Source: Isoetes taiwanensis
Taxonomy: Eukaryota > Streptophyta > Lycopodiopsida > Isoetales > Isoetaceae
DNA: 64,000 nt
Assembly: GCA_021234155.1 (NCBI GenBank)
Contig: JAJEKV010000038.1
Coordinates: 14,017,559-14,081,558 of the forward strand
Reading direction: 5' to 3'
The notes under the pieces: model-generated
The model's database searches: none
The model's input: only the letters and a program-made list of their open reading frames with translations
Told to the model about the DNA's origin: nothing
In this document: positions 44,647 through 56,700 of the stretch, piece after piece
Layout: each line of letters begins with the position of its first letter
How positions within the stretch are numbered: position 1 is the stretch's first letter
Program-made: the position numbers and the translations under genes

Positions 44647-47025
44647 ATGGCAATGCTGCTGGCGAGGAGAGCCGCCGCTGCAGGTTTCTATCATCATGCC
44701 GGAGCTAAGAAGCTAATCTCTTCTCAGGTTTGTAGGCATTGTGCATCTTTTGATTAATTTTCCTTTCCGTTCAAGACTGCACATTGGCTGCCAAAAGATT
44801 TCTATGTTTTTACTGCTATGTGGTTTTATTATCATCAGGGTACCACATTATCGCCCCTCTCATCTGCTTTGGTGAATGCTTGGCGATCTGCTGCATCAAG
44901 ATCTTTCAGGTGATCGAATCAATGCAATGAGTGTCTGAAGTTTGTTTGGATTGTCCATTCTAATGGTTGGCTTGCTCTTTTATTTCAGCAAAGCTGCCGG
45001 TTCAGATGTTATTGGTATTGATTTGGGTACCACAAATTCATGTGTAGCTGTGATGGAGGGAAAGGTAAGAAACGCACACATAAAAACCTTGATTTGTAGC
45101 AGTTGTCTCATTTTTTTTGCCAAGTGCAGCGTTATAGCTCAACTTTTTACTCTTAACAGGCCCCAAAAGTGATTGAAAATGCAGAGGGGGCAAGAACAAC
45201 TCCATCTGTTGTTGCCTTCACTCAAAAAGGGGAGCGTTTGTGTGGCACACCTGCAAAAAGACAGGCTGTGACAAACCCAACAAACACCTTATTTGGAACC
45301 AAGCGTCTCATTGGCAGGCAATACGACGATCCACAGGTCAAGAAAGAAATGAATACTGTACCTTTCAAAATAGTAAAAGCTGTCAATGGCGATGCCTGGG
45401 TTGAAGCCAATGGCGAGAAATACTCTCCTAGCCAAGTTGGTGCTTTTGTCCTAATGAAGATGAAGGAGACCGCAGAGGCATACCTTGGAAGGCAAGTGTC
45501 CAAGGCTGTCATCACTGTTCCTGCTTATTTCAATGATGCTCAGCGTCAAGCCACTAAGGATGCTGGAAGAATTGCTGGGCTTGAAGTGCTCCGAATTATC
45601 AATGAGCCTACTGCAGCATCACTATCCTATGGAATGGATAAAAAGGAAGGTCTCATTGCCGTTTTTGATCTAGGAGGAGGTACCTTTGATGTTTCTGTGC
45701 TCGAAATATCTGGTGGTGTATTTGAGGTATGATAATATTTCATGTGCGTGCAGTGCAGCTTTTATTGCACACATCACAAGCTAACTTTGACATTGTTATA
45801 GGTGAAAGCTACAAATGGTGATACTTTCCTTGGTGGTGAAGATTTTGATAATGCACTTGTCAATTATCTTTTGTCTGAGTTCAAGAAAGAAAGTGGAATT
45901 GACCTATCCAGTGATAAGCTGGCATTGCAAAGACTTAGAGAAGCATCAGAGAAGGCAAAGGTTGAACTCTCTTCAACCATGCAAACTGATATTAATTTGC
46001 CATTTATCACTGCCGATGCTTCTGGTGCCAAGCACTTGAATGTGACATTGACGAGATCAAAGTTTGAAAATTTGGTGGGTAATTTGATTGAAAGGACCAA
46101 ACAGCCTTGCAAGGATTGTTTAAAAGATGCTGGAATATCTGCAAAGGATGTTAATGAAGTATTGCTTGTTGGAGGAATGACAAGAATGCCCAAAGTCCAA
46201 GAAGTTGTCAACCAACTATTTGGAAAAGAACCTTGTAAGGGTGTGAACCCTGATGAGGTGGTAGCTATGGGCGCTGCCATTCAAGGCGGGGTCCTTCGTG
46301 GTGATGTTAAGGATATCTTGTTGTTGGATGTTACACCATTGTCTCTTGGTCTCGAGACTTTGGGTGGTGTGTTCACTAGACTGATTTCCAGAAATACCAC
46401 CATTCCAACAAAGAAGAGCCAGGTGTTTTCGACTGCTGCAGATGGGCAAACACAAGTAGGTATTAAGGTCCTTCAAGGAGAGCGCGAGATGGCAGCAGAC
46501 AACAAGCTCTTGGGCCAATTTGAGCTAGTTGGCATCCCCCCTGCCCCAAGAGGGGTTCCACAGGTTGAAGTTACATTTGACATTGATGCAAATGGTATAG
46601 TTAATGTTTCTGCTCGCGATAAAGCTACAGGGAAGGAGCAAGCTATCACAATTCAGTCTTCTGGAGGCCTTTCTGAGTCTGAGATTGACAACATGGTAAA
46701 GGATGCTGAAATTTATGCACAGAAGGACAAGGAGAGGAAGGAGTTGATTGATGCAAAGAATGACGCTGATTCTCTGATTTACTCAACTGAGAAGAGTCTA
46801 AATGAGTACAAGGACAAGATTTCTGAGGATGTTGCAGCCAGCATCAAGTCTGCCATTGATGACCTGAGAAGGGCTATGAACTCTGATAATAAGGATGAAA
46901 TTAGGCAAAAGACTGCTGCTGCGCAAGCAGCTTCTATGAAGATCGGAGAGGCTATGGCAAAGCAGTCTCCTGCTGGGCAGCCATCAGAAGCAGAGTATGA
47001 AGATGTTCAAGCAAAGCAAAATTAG
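44647..47025 (+). CDS. Mitochondrial heat shock protein 70 (DnaK family), five exons
   Basis: Exons 44647-44727, 44839-44909, 44989-45064, 45160-45726 and 45802-47025 join at GT-AG sites into 672 residues, close to the usual length. The first 50 or so residues are Arg/Ala/Ser-rich with no acidic residues ([14 protein letters not shown].., SAASRSFS), a typical mitochondrial presequence ending before [13 protein letters not shown]. The ATPase domain has [47 protein letters not shown] and [14 protein letters not shown]. The substrate-binding domain starts near [20 protein letters not shown]. The protein ends [11 protein letters not shown]. It drives ATP-dependent import and folding in the matrix with J-protein and GrpE partners. 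All reading frames are intact. It is the clearest functional gene in the window. Confidence 0.97.
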
Positions 47026-47324
47026 AGCATTCGCATAACTTGCCTGGCAGACATTTTTTTATTTAGAGGACTTGAGATGACTAACCATGACACCATGTTT
47101 TGGAGAATTTTGTAGGCTATACAAATAGGAATAAAGGGAACTCTGGGCATCTGTCTATTTGATTGATTTGCCATTTTAATTTTATCTATTGCGTACCAAA
47201 ACTTTATACCTGCAGCTTGTTAGGGTATTAGTGATGTCTTAAACATCCAATGACAGCATCTTGACAGCAGAGGGTCTTTTTTACAATCCATTGCTCCCAA
47301 GAGATACGAGGGACAGCTTTACGG
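47026..47324 (+). other. 3' flank/UTR of the HSP70 gene
   Basis: AT-rich sequence after the TAG stop. No single polyadenylation site can be fixed. Confidence 0.5.
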
Positions 47325-48590
47325 CTGAGACTCTTTGAAAAATATCGGCTGTCTCACTGGCATTATCAACATCTATGCTTCCACCAACCCAGCTGAGTGT
47401 GCTGAGACTCTTGGAAAAATAATGGCTGTTTCACTGGCATTATCAACGTCTATGCCTCCACCAACCCAGCTGAGTGTGCTATGGTTTGGAATGAAATTAA
47501 TTCATGGATTTCGAACTCCAGTGCCAATGTGGACAGTTTGATCTTGCTGGGAGACTTCAACACTAAGCCTGCTATGACATGTCCACTGCAGAGAGATAAC
47601 AGTGGAAGGCCCTTTTAGCCAATCATAATTTCTATCATATTCCCAGACACCAATCTTAAGATCACTTGGTCTAATAAGAGAAAAGGTGGGGGGAGAATTT
47701 GCTGCAACTTGGATAGAATTTACTCTTCCACCTTTGGTGATCTTGATCTGGATACTTAATTGTTTGGTCCCATTGTTTGTTTCTAGTGATATTAGCGGTT
47801 CTCTGCTTCTGTTCTCTCTGCCTTTATCTCATGGGGCAAGTATTACTAGAGGTAGTAAAAATTCCTTCCAAGTTAAATGCTAGTTTGATGAACAACAAAA
47901 AGTTCTTGATGAATTCTGGACGTACTATCAGAGCTTCGATCTGGTTGGCCTACGCAGCAGCATGGACCTTTGGTGATCTTGATCTGGATAGTTAATTGTT
48001 TGTTTCTGCTTCTGTTCTCTCTGCCTTTATCTCATGGGGCAAGTATTACTAGAGGTAGTAAAAATTCCTTCAAGTTAAATGCTAGTTTGATGAACAACAA
48101 AAAGTTCTCGATGAATTCTGGACATACTATCAGAGCTTCGATCTTGTTGTGGTATCCTTCCATATAAAGATGATAAACTGCAAACGATGGATCAAAGGTT
48201 ATGGACGATATGCGGTAGGATTGCCCAAGGGATCGAAGAGAATCTACATAGGATCACCAAGATTAGCGCTAAAATTCAAATGGATAATTGTTCCTCGGCG
48301 TTCTTTTTCAAAAATACTACGCAAAGAATCGTCAACAATTCCATTGTTCAAGTTGCAAGTGATCAGGAGTATACGATGAAAGATGATCCTTTTATCAAAT
48401 TTCATTTGATGAACTATTCTAATCTTTTTGCCATTAGTGAGGATAAGGAGGCGGCTACTGCCATGAACTTTATCTTTCAACATATCCCTAAAAATGACGT
48501 TGTCATCCTTAGAACAAGAAACTTCTTCGAATGCTTGGTCGTGAAAGAAGCCCTGGTCCTTATGGTTTATATTATGAACAAGGGCTAGCA
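47325..48590 (+). mobile_element. LINE fragment: endonuclease domain and start of the linker to RT, with internal duplications
   Basis: Readable blocks are INVYASTNPAE-like sequence (47340-47480), LILLGDFNTKP (about 47540), TWSNKRKGGGRICCNLDRIY (about 47660-47720) and the LSHGASITRGSKNSF block. These are hallmarks of the APE-type endonuclease of plant LINEs. The linker region to 48590 (SNLFAISEDKEAATAMNFIF) fits the segment before RT. Two tandem duplications, 77 bp at 47325/47402 and 235 bp at 47731/47966, and many frame breaks show it is dead. The RT domain is absent. Confidence 0.75.
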
Positions 48591-49238
48591 AGTAAATGAA
48601 AGAATCAAACATCTATTGACTTAACACAAAAACTTAAAAGATTCTCAATCCAACCCTTCAGGCCAAAGTTTACCACCCAGCTGGGCTCACAAAAGCAAGA
48701 GCCTCCACGATAGTCTATGCACAATTCTATTAGATTAACAAGAAGGGAATTTGGAAGGGTCAATCCTTAGAGAAACCTCTCTGACAACCGAAGACATAAT
48801 TCACGGAAATTGGAGAGAGGCTTGAAAGGATAAGATGTTGGCAAAGAGGCAGGGTGCGAAGAGCAGAAGGAGGAGGATCTGAATCTCAATAAGCGCATCT
48901 CTTTCCCTTATATAGATAGATAGTATTTTTCCAAAAAGTTAAAGGTACATAGGCCAATTATAGGGTCTCTACATTTTCTAAGGTTCCATAAATATCTCAA
49001 TGGTTCAAACCTGAATATTTCAGTTCCCATCTGACTATCTTATTCTTGCTTTTTGAACCACTTCCCTGAGCACCACCACATCAATTCCTCCCCTTCCCAG
49101 GATTGATCATCCTCGATCAAGGAACTACATGGCAAATTAACACAACCAAGTCCCTAGTTATAACTATAGTTGAATCCACAACTATCAATAATCGAGTCCA
49201 ACCATTAAGGCTAAAATTTGTCCAGCCATTAAGGCTAT
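48591..49238. other. Intergenic; no gene seen
   Basis: Nothing recognisable lies between the two LINE remnants. Confidence 0.45.
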
Positions 49239-49800
49239 TTTTTTTTTTCTGGAAGAACGAAGAGACTTTATATTAATAGGAAGATGTTAATACAATGGAA
49301 AATCAAGGGAGGTTGAGGTAACCCCAAACCTCATCCTTAACATTCGGACGTAATTTCGAAGCCCAAAACTGATCATGCAGACGAGATTTTATCTCTTGGT
49401 AGAGGTCCGCAGCAGGGGTGTTCAAACCTCGGAAGACCAGATGGCATCTGCGCTTCCAAATCACCCAACAAACCAATGCCCTACAGATATTGAATGCCCA
49501 CTTCTTGAAGGGAGGCCATCTGTCAAGGTAGATGCCTAAGAGAATTTGCTGACTCATGAGGCGAGTACGAAAGGAAGAGCATATAGCTGACCAGATGCGA
49601 GAGAGATCACTAGAAAGTAGAAAATAATGCTCAATTGATTCGGGTGCACCCTTGCAGACTAGGCACAGAGGACTGATATTTGGCTTGAAGGAGTGAACGT
49701 GAACATTAGTCCTCAATGCTCTATGCACAATCTGCCACAAGAGAACTGACTGCTTTGGTATAAGATTCTTGTCCCACATTCTAAACCAAACAAAGGTAAG
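49239..49800 (-). mobile_element. 5'-truncated LINE: RT zinc-binding (zf-RVT) domain with 3' A-tail
   Basis: A 158-codon frame (49779-49303) encodes the domain at the end of plant LINE ORF2 (LIPKQSVLLWQIVHRALRTN, LCLVCKGAPESIEHYFLL, ALVCWVIWKRRCHLVFRG). A T-run at about 49239-49248 on the plus strand is the poly-A tail of the inserted copy. The 5' truncation near 49.8 kb is typical of target-primed insertion. The frame is open to its stop, suggesting a young copy. Confidence 0.85.
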
Positions 49801-50029
49801 TCGTATTTAATTAAAGTGGGACAAATCTTGAATTTTGGGACTCGGACTGAAAATGGGACTCACACACCATAAAAGAAATTTCTGAATTGATTGCTTGAAT
49901 AGAATTACACATGACACACATAGAATTGGGTTACTTGTTTTCCTCATAAATTTTACAAACCACTAGTTGAGAAAGTTTTCAAACTTCTCAATATTATGCA
50001 CCCTCATACAATGATATAGCATGGAGGTT

Positions 50030-52990
50030 GCTCATGGCCTTGTCCATCTCCTTTCTTGGGATCTTGTGTGTGTTGTCTTTTGCAATGTGAGAACTTGGAT
50101 ATGACCATACCACACACTCCACCAATTCCCTCCTTTGAGGGTCAGCATAATTTGCCCTCCACTTCTTTCTCCCGTGATCGATTGTATTGCTCCTTCAAGT
50201 TGCCCTTCTTGTGCCTCCCAATGGGCTCCCAATATTGAATTTGGAATCCGGGGCGCAACTCCTCTCCATCAGGGCATAGTGGTGGTCACATCGGAGAGTG
50301 CCACCCCTAACCATATTGGACAGTCCTCATCATCGGGCCTTACTAGCACAAAGTATCCTTCCTTGATGTCCTCAAAGGGATCCCACGGGAAGATCAAACC
50401 ACTTGGCTTTGAGGCCTTACTTCCCACAAACCACTTGGAACCCTTGTTGGGACCCAAGTGAGCATTCTTAGACGTGCTTGCACCTTGAGAACCCTCCCAT
50501 CTTGACTCTGGCAAGAACCCGCCTCTTAGCTCCCTCCCACATGGGCTGTTGGGTTTCTAAGCATGTCACAACTTTCTCCCAAAGCTTGATTAGGGAGTCC
50601 ATTTGATTTTTCTTAAGAGTGGAGGTGTGCTTTCCATTTGAACATCATCCCGGTCGTTATGTAATCCTTGATGCCCTTCACCGGTTGGCTAGAGTCTTTG
50701 ACTGTCTTGAAGGGAGGTAGTGGTTTTGGCTGCCCTTTAGGAATGAGAACTTCACCAAAGTGACACCCCTTTGCCACAACTTCGATACCTTGTACAGGCA
50801 TCCACAACTTGTCACCTGGTCTCCACTTATATTGCATGATTGGTATTCCATCCCTAACCCAAAACTTGAATTGAAGTGGCTTTGTGTGTCCCTGTCAACC
50901 GGTTTTTGCCATCTAGCAAGTATCCTTCTACAAATGATTTCCAATCGCAACCTCATCCATCAAGAAAGCCATTGGGTTGGGGTCAATGCAGCTCTCAAAC
51001 ACATCCATTAGTTAGAGAGAGAGTGGTCACGTTTTCTCTCTTGAGCTTGGTGGAGAAAGTTCCAAAGAATCCATCTATATCATCATCGTATGCCCAACCA
51101 TCATGAATCCCACTTTCACAACTTTGAATACTCCCAACTGCCGTCAAGTATGACATTGCCCCAAACATCCATCTATTCTTGTTTTCTTTCCAACAGGTTG
51201 TCCAACTGAAACACATAGCTCCTCAGGCAGTGATTTCTCAAGTAAGGGGAAATCATCCCAAGTCCTCCTTGATTCACTAGACACCTTGGATGTGAGCTTT
51301 TTATCCGCCTTTGGTAACAAAGCGGTTGATCATCCATCAAAGCCTCAAAAATGGGTCTTTGAAGGGGAATACCTCCTCCCTTCTATCGATTCTTTCTCTA
51401 GTGTTCTCGGGCACTTGAAAATAGAGCTCACATGGAAGTTTGGATCATCTCTCCATAGATCAAGCACAAAATGACCATATGTTCAGTTCCATGACCATGT
51501 GTTAATACACCATGGACTTACTTTCATCGAAAAGCGTTTTGACAACGCTTGGGTAAAGGATCTAGCTTTGGCAAGAAAGTCTTGTGTTGGTCCATCTTAT
51601 CATGAATTATACACAAAAATTTGTCCTTTGCATCTCGGAAAATGTTCTCCTTTGCCAATACAACTGTCTACATGATATTTGGTCCCTTTGGTGATCGCAA
51701 ATTGCTCCCTAATTGCCATTCTTTCTTTCTCTATTGCAGTTGATGCAAGTGTATCCTTGAGTTGAATGCAAGTGTTGCACTTTGAGAATGGCATGTGTTG
51801 TAGGACACTCACGCCCCAGAAGTGAGTGCTCCATAACTGCTTTGAAATGTGATTGAGAAAGAGGCCTACCTCAAAAGTGGTTTCTAGGATGGAGTTGACC
51901 TCCTTAAGGCACTCCTTTTGGATATAGTGTTGTGGCAACACTCTTTGCACCACTCGCACACCGTGCTCGTTCACCTTCGACTTGTGGGGCATAGATTGAG
52001 ACATGTATCTCACAAAGCTCTCAAGACTGCAATGGCCTTTAGAGTATTTGCTCTAGGTTTCAAAGTGAGTGCATTACCATGTTGGAACAAAGTGTGCCCT
52101 TTTCTAACCTGCTCCCAAAGATCGTAAAATGAAGACTTGCTCACCCCAAGAATCCATCTCAATGCTCTCATACATACCTTCATTCCCCTCAATTGATATA
52201 GCAGTAGATCCGTGTTTTCATCATATTTGGAATTCCTACACAAGGAGTAAATGAAATTAATCCTATCTTTTGAAACTGTCCAATGTATTGGGACCTTATC
52301 CGCACGAGGTCATCCACATTGTAATGCTTTGTGCAATCTAGGTTGCAACACTCTTGTCCCCTAATTGCCTCGGGTTTTCTTTGGTTGGTGCCATACTTTC
52401 CATCCTTTCTAAATATTTGTCACTTCTAGGCCTCTTGGGCACCTTTGGCTGCCTTTTATGAAAGACATAGCGTCTCTTCCTTGTGATCAAAGGATGCTCA
52501 TCGGCCACCAAATCTTCCACATGGCCTTGGGTGGGCCTTGGGGTGTGTAGTTCAAGAGGGCATTCTAGAGTATCACCATTCTTGTGTGTAATAAATCTAA
52601 TTGGCCATCTCAACCGAGCTTGGGACTCCAGCGAGCCATGAGCACACAATGCAATCACTAGAGCTTCCACTGGGACATGATAGTATCAACTTGATAAGAA
52701 GCTTCACAATGCCAACTCCAAGATGTTCATCTCCCAGCCTCTCATCATTCACACTATCAAATGGATCAAGCTGCAGGTTATTATGCCCTCTGCAAATACC
52801 GATGCAGTTTGCAAGGGTGCAACAAAAGGCAACCCATCTTCCTCCATTGGAGCCTAGGGCAATGGCCTCCTTTGGAATTCCCGGCTCCATTTTACTCATC
52901 TCACATGCTCCCTGAATGAAAAAGCTCACATTAAAACCATATAGCCCCAAACACCACAAATATGACCATATGAACCATATAAAACCATAC
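50030..52990 (-). pseudogene. Unidentified mobile-element-like coding region, frame-broken
   Basis: Consecutive minus-strand segments read as one protein in several frames. They are 52992-52597, 52670-52338 (ITRKRRYVFHKRQPKVPKRP), 52243-51600 (RALRWILGVSKSSFYDLWEQ, VNEHGVRVVQRVLPQHYIQK, FWGVSVLQHMPFSKCNTCIQ, LKDTLASTAIEKERMAIREQ), about 51500-51410 (HFVLDLWRDDPNFHVSSI) and 50837-50613 (MQYKWRPGDKLWMPVQGIEV). The FSKCNTCIQLKD block followed by a later acidic core recalls large uncharacterised integrase-like proteins in plant and protist mobile elements. I cannot name the family. Terminal repeats were not found. Confidence 0.5.
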
Positions 52991-53205
52991 AAACATATTA
53001 AATATAATCATATTAAATCATACAACCATATTAACTAAAATCATACAACCATATTAACTAAAATCATATAACCATATTAAAGCATACAACCACACTCATT
53101 CTAAACCATATGTAAACATTGTAACCATTGAAACCATATTAAATACAACCATTGAAACCATATTAAATACAACCATTGAAACCTTATTAAATACATAAGA
53201 TAACA
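52930..53205. repeat. AT-rich degenerate tandem repeat (aaccatatta..)
   Basis: Units of about 16-25 bp built on 'accatattaaatac' and 'accatattaactaaaatcat' repeat across the stretch. It separates the mobile-element remnant from the GC-richer palindrome region. Confidence 0.85.
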
Positions 53206-53240
53206 TATATAAACATATAACCTACCCTTTCATATTTTGT

Positions 53241-53286
53241 CATGGCCACGTGGCGCCTCTTCAGAGGCTGAAACCGCGTGGCCATG
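53241..53286. repeat. Nested inverted repeat (10-bp perfect arms)
   Basis: Arms catggccacg (53241-53250) and cgtggccatg (53277-53286) enclose a second short palindrome, cctcttcagagg. Confidence 0.85.
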
Positions 53287-54300
53287 TAAGAATCCCTTAT
53301 CGCCCGTCATGGAGGGCATGGCCCTGCGTGACAATGGTTTTATTATTGCACTTTTACGAGGGTTGAGGGTGCGGCCAGTCGCGCACCCTCTTCCTCTCCC
53401 CCGACCATTCTTCCTCCCTGTTTTCTCGATCACTCTTCCTCCCCTGTTTCCTTAGCGCCGCTTTACCCGTCGGCGATCGATCGAGCCGGCGATTCCAAGG
53501 CCATCTTATGATGGCGGCTTGGTCGGCCGGATCGGGGCGGCTTCGGCCGAAGTTCATATGATTCATTGTTTGTTCGGCGTTATTCTTCCGAGAAGAAAGT
53601 GAGGTCCTTTTAGTCTTTGCTTTTAGTTTTCGTAAGTCCTTTAGTGCATTTTTACTTATATTACATTTGTTAGAGGCTCTTATTAATCCACGATACAATT
53701 TCTGGCCCAGACAAATCCTTATTCACGCTTTGCCAACGACTATACCCACATGGAAGCGAACTTGGAAGCCTCCTCCTCATCCAACCAAATCTTCCGGTAT
53801 ATTTTTGTAATATCATACCCTTTTTAATCTCATTTTTCATCTTTGTTCTCCTTTGTTCTCAGATCTTTTTCTCCCTTTGTTCTCTGTTTTCTCATTAATC
53901 TCATTAATCTTTGTATTGTTTTAAATGTCTTTGTTCTCCTTTGTTCTCTGTTTTCTCATTAATCTCATTAATCTTTGTATTGTTTTTACTGTTTTTGTTA
54001 TCTTTTTCTTGCTTGTGGTTGAATTGAATACATTATGCGGGCACAAGTGAATAGTGGTTAGAGTAGTAGCAAGCAACCGAGATAGAAATCATCGAGAGGT
54101 GGTGTTAGGAAGTAAGATATTGCGAGCATTAATGAGAAAATAACTAGGAATGTCTTTCTCCCAAAGAAGAACTTCGGAATAGGAATTGCTTCCACGTAAT
54201 CTCCATTTCTAACTCACAAAGAAATCCACTGCGGGAGACATGCGAAGGGAGTGGCGAGTTGAGAATACTTCGGCTTGCCAACAAATCCGGGAAGTACAGG
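53287..54300. other. Non-coding, with a 64-bp tandem duplication
   Basis: A duplicated unit with 'tctctgttttctcattaatc' occurs at 53881 and 53945. No supported gene. Confidence 0.5.
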
Positions 54301-54304
54301 GCCT

Positions 54305-55800
54305 TCTTCTCGACTTCTGGAGTGAGAACTTCTCGACTTCAGGCGAGAAGGGGAGTGTACACTACGGACTGTTGGCAGGTTGAGGGATTCTCGACTTCCT
54401 TGACCGGATTGCACGGCTACCCCATGTCTTCACATTCTTTAGAACCTGCTGCTGACCTTCTCGACCGTGAGTCGAGAATGTGATACCTGCCAATGGCCCT
54501 TTGTGCAGTCGCGGTGCCTCCACCCGGTCGAGCCACTCTCCTTGAACCATGCTCGCCGAATATTGCGAAGAGGACCTGGCTCGACGGGTGGAGGCCTCGG
54601 CGACTAACCATCGAGGTCTTTGGCAGCTTTTCGACTTCGTGAGTCGAGAAAACGAGCTCTAGTGCACTCTAGAGCTGGCTGCTTGACGTCTTAACCACTC
54701 TCCTTCTATCTTCCTGGGACATTGCGAAGGGAAGTGGTTTTCCTTTGTCCTGGGCCAACTCTTAGCAACCAATTCTCCGTATTGTGGTGTAATGGCCTCT
54801 ACCCAATCAAAGACCGTCTCCTTGAACCATCTTCGTCGAGATATTGCGAAGGGGATGGGCTCTGATTGGTGGAGGCCGGCGACAACCCGCAGAGGTGCTG
54901 CGCTTTTCGACTGGGTGAGTGAAAAAGCGCCAGCTCTAGTACACTCTAGAGGCGGCTGTGAGGCGGTCTTAACAACTCTCCTTCTATCTTCCTCGGACAT
55001 TGCGAAGGAAGTTGTTTTGATTTGTCTGCGGGCCAACTCTTAACAACCCACGGGGAAACCCACGAGCTTCTTGCTGTATGCATTCTCGGCCAAGGAGTCG
55101 GGAATGCCTTACCCAAGGCACTCCATGTGTACCATCGGGAGTTCTCGATGGCTAAGGCATTCTCGACTTGCATGAAGTCGAGAATGAAGGACAACATTTT
55201 CGACTTCGCTAGTCGAGAATCCTCTAGCCGACCAATTCTCACAGTATTGTGGTGTGATGGCCTCTACCCGATCGAGCCACTCTGCGCACATGGAAACCAT
55301 AGAGCTTTGGCATGCGCATTCTCGCCTCATGAGTCGGGGAATGCCTTAACCAACCGCACTCGTGTGTACTAACAGGAGTTACGGATGGCCAAGGCATTCG
55401 ACTTGCAGTCGAGAATGTAGACAGTAGCCAACGAGCCGCATTCTCGACTTCGCAAGTCGAGAATCCTTTAGCCGACCAATTCTCACGTGTATGGTAGCGG
55501 TGGCCTCGACCCGGTCGAGTCACTCTCCTTGAACCATCTTCGTGAATATTGCGAAGGGGAGGGGCTGACCGGTGGGAGGCCTCTACAACTAACCACAGGG
55601 GAAACCACGAGAGGAAGCCAAGGCTTGCATTCTCTACAAAATCGCACTTTCTATTCTCCATTTTTTAGTCCCAAGTGCCTCTAGCCTGCATGCGAGCCAC
55701 TCTCCTTGAACCATCTTCCTCGAATATTGCGAAGAGGAGTGGTTCTGACAGGTTGGAGGCCCCTCCGACTAACTACAAGAGGATGCATTTGAACCGCATC
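54305..55800. repeat. Array of two alternating palindrome families with a roughly 280-bp higher-order period
   Basis: Family A is a short palindrome around tctcgactt..aagtcgaga (for example 54457-54478, 54628-54652, 55159-55185, 55197-55219, 55441-55463). Family B is an 80-95-bp hairpin whose arms are ggcctctacccggtcgagcc with ccactctcctt, and their complements. Its loop contains 'atattgcgaag'. B copies begin near 54505, 54670, 54790, 54955, 55500 and 55690, with a partial one near 55257. The block 54.50-54.77 kb repeats at 54.79-55.03 kb. Open frames here run through repeats and are not convincing genes. Confidence 0.85.
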
Positions 55801-56010
55801 TCACGGGCCTTAGTCCTAGCGATCTATGTACAACATTCCAAGTAAGCAGTCCATGAAAAACACACCTAAAACGGAATCGTTTCTTTACCCCCGATCCATT
55901 GTTTCCTTTGCCGAGCATCTCTCAACCCGAGAGTAAATCATCTATCGAAGGCTGAAAAATGCTCGACAAAGAAACAATGAATCCGTCGAGCTTATCGGCA
56001 GTTCCATTAT

Positions 56011-56330
56011 TTAAACACATACGGCATGTTCTACAAGCTTGAAATAACATAGGCATCTACGAAACTCACCTCTTCGCAGTAATTCCTTGGCCATCAGTAC
56101 GGATCCCGCAGCCTCACCTAGAGTCTTTGCTTCTTCTGTCGGTCTCTTCAAGAGTGTATTCGCATCTAATACTTGTATCACTGCGATTCTCGCGTATCCC
56201 CGTTCCATGGCGCCGCAGTGTAGAGTTCCCGTGTCTGGCAGCTCCTCTCCGCTTCCTACCTTAGCTCCGTGCTCATCGATCAAATCAAGCGCTTTTGCAA
56301 TAGGACGCGGTCAGAAAAAACACATATGCA
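56011..56330 (-). CDS. Hypothetical small protein or exon
   Basis: The minus frame 56283-56011 (extendable upstream in frame to about 56330: PRPIAKALDLIDEHGAKVGS, then ELPDTGTLHCGAMERGYARI and LLKRPTEEAKTLGEAAGSVL) has a balanced, protein-like composition with helix-forming segments. I do not recognise it. It is on the opposite strand to the coding blocks further right. Confidence 0.35.
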
Positions 56331-56700
56331 AGGCGCTAGCGTTTTTACCGCTGTCGTGGGCGCCATTCCTAAGTCGCGGTCGATGCTCCCCTCAGAACTT
56401 CGAGGTCCCCAATGCCGCTTGGGGAAGATAAACCACGCCCGCTCACTTAGTCCCTTGATGTGATTAAATTTCGAAATAGTGTTTGGGCGGGCTAAAGCCG
56501 ACCGTGCTGTACCCTTAGCCCGCTTCTTTTCATAAATGATTGCATGTCCTTAAGTTCAAACTAAAGAACACGCCCGATCTTTTTTACATGCAGTCCTAAA
56601 ACTCACAACCCGCGGAGGAAACTTAATTTACAGAGGGGTACGAAGAGGATGAGAGGGCATACAGACATGACTCCGTCAAGAAGCTTAGGCGCGGGAGGGG

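Noticed and set aside
54659..55661. Several 70-140-codon frames in the palindrome array
   Set aside because: They repeat the same peptides because they cross the hairpin repeats, on both strands. No independent coding evidence.
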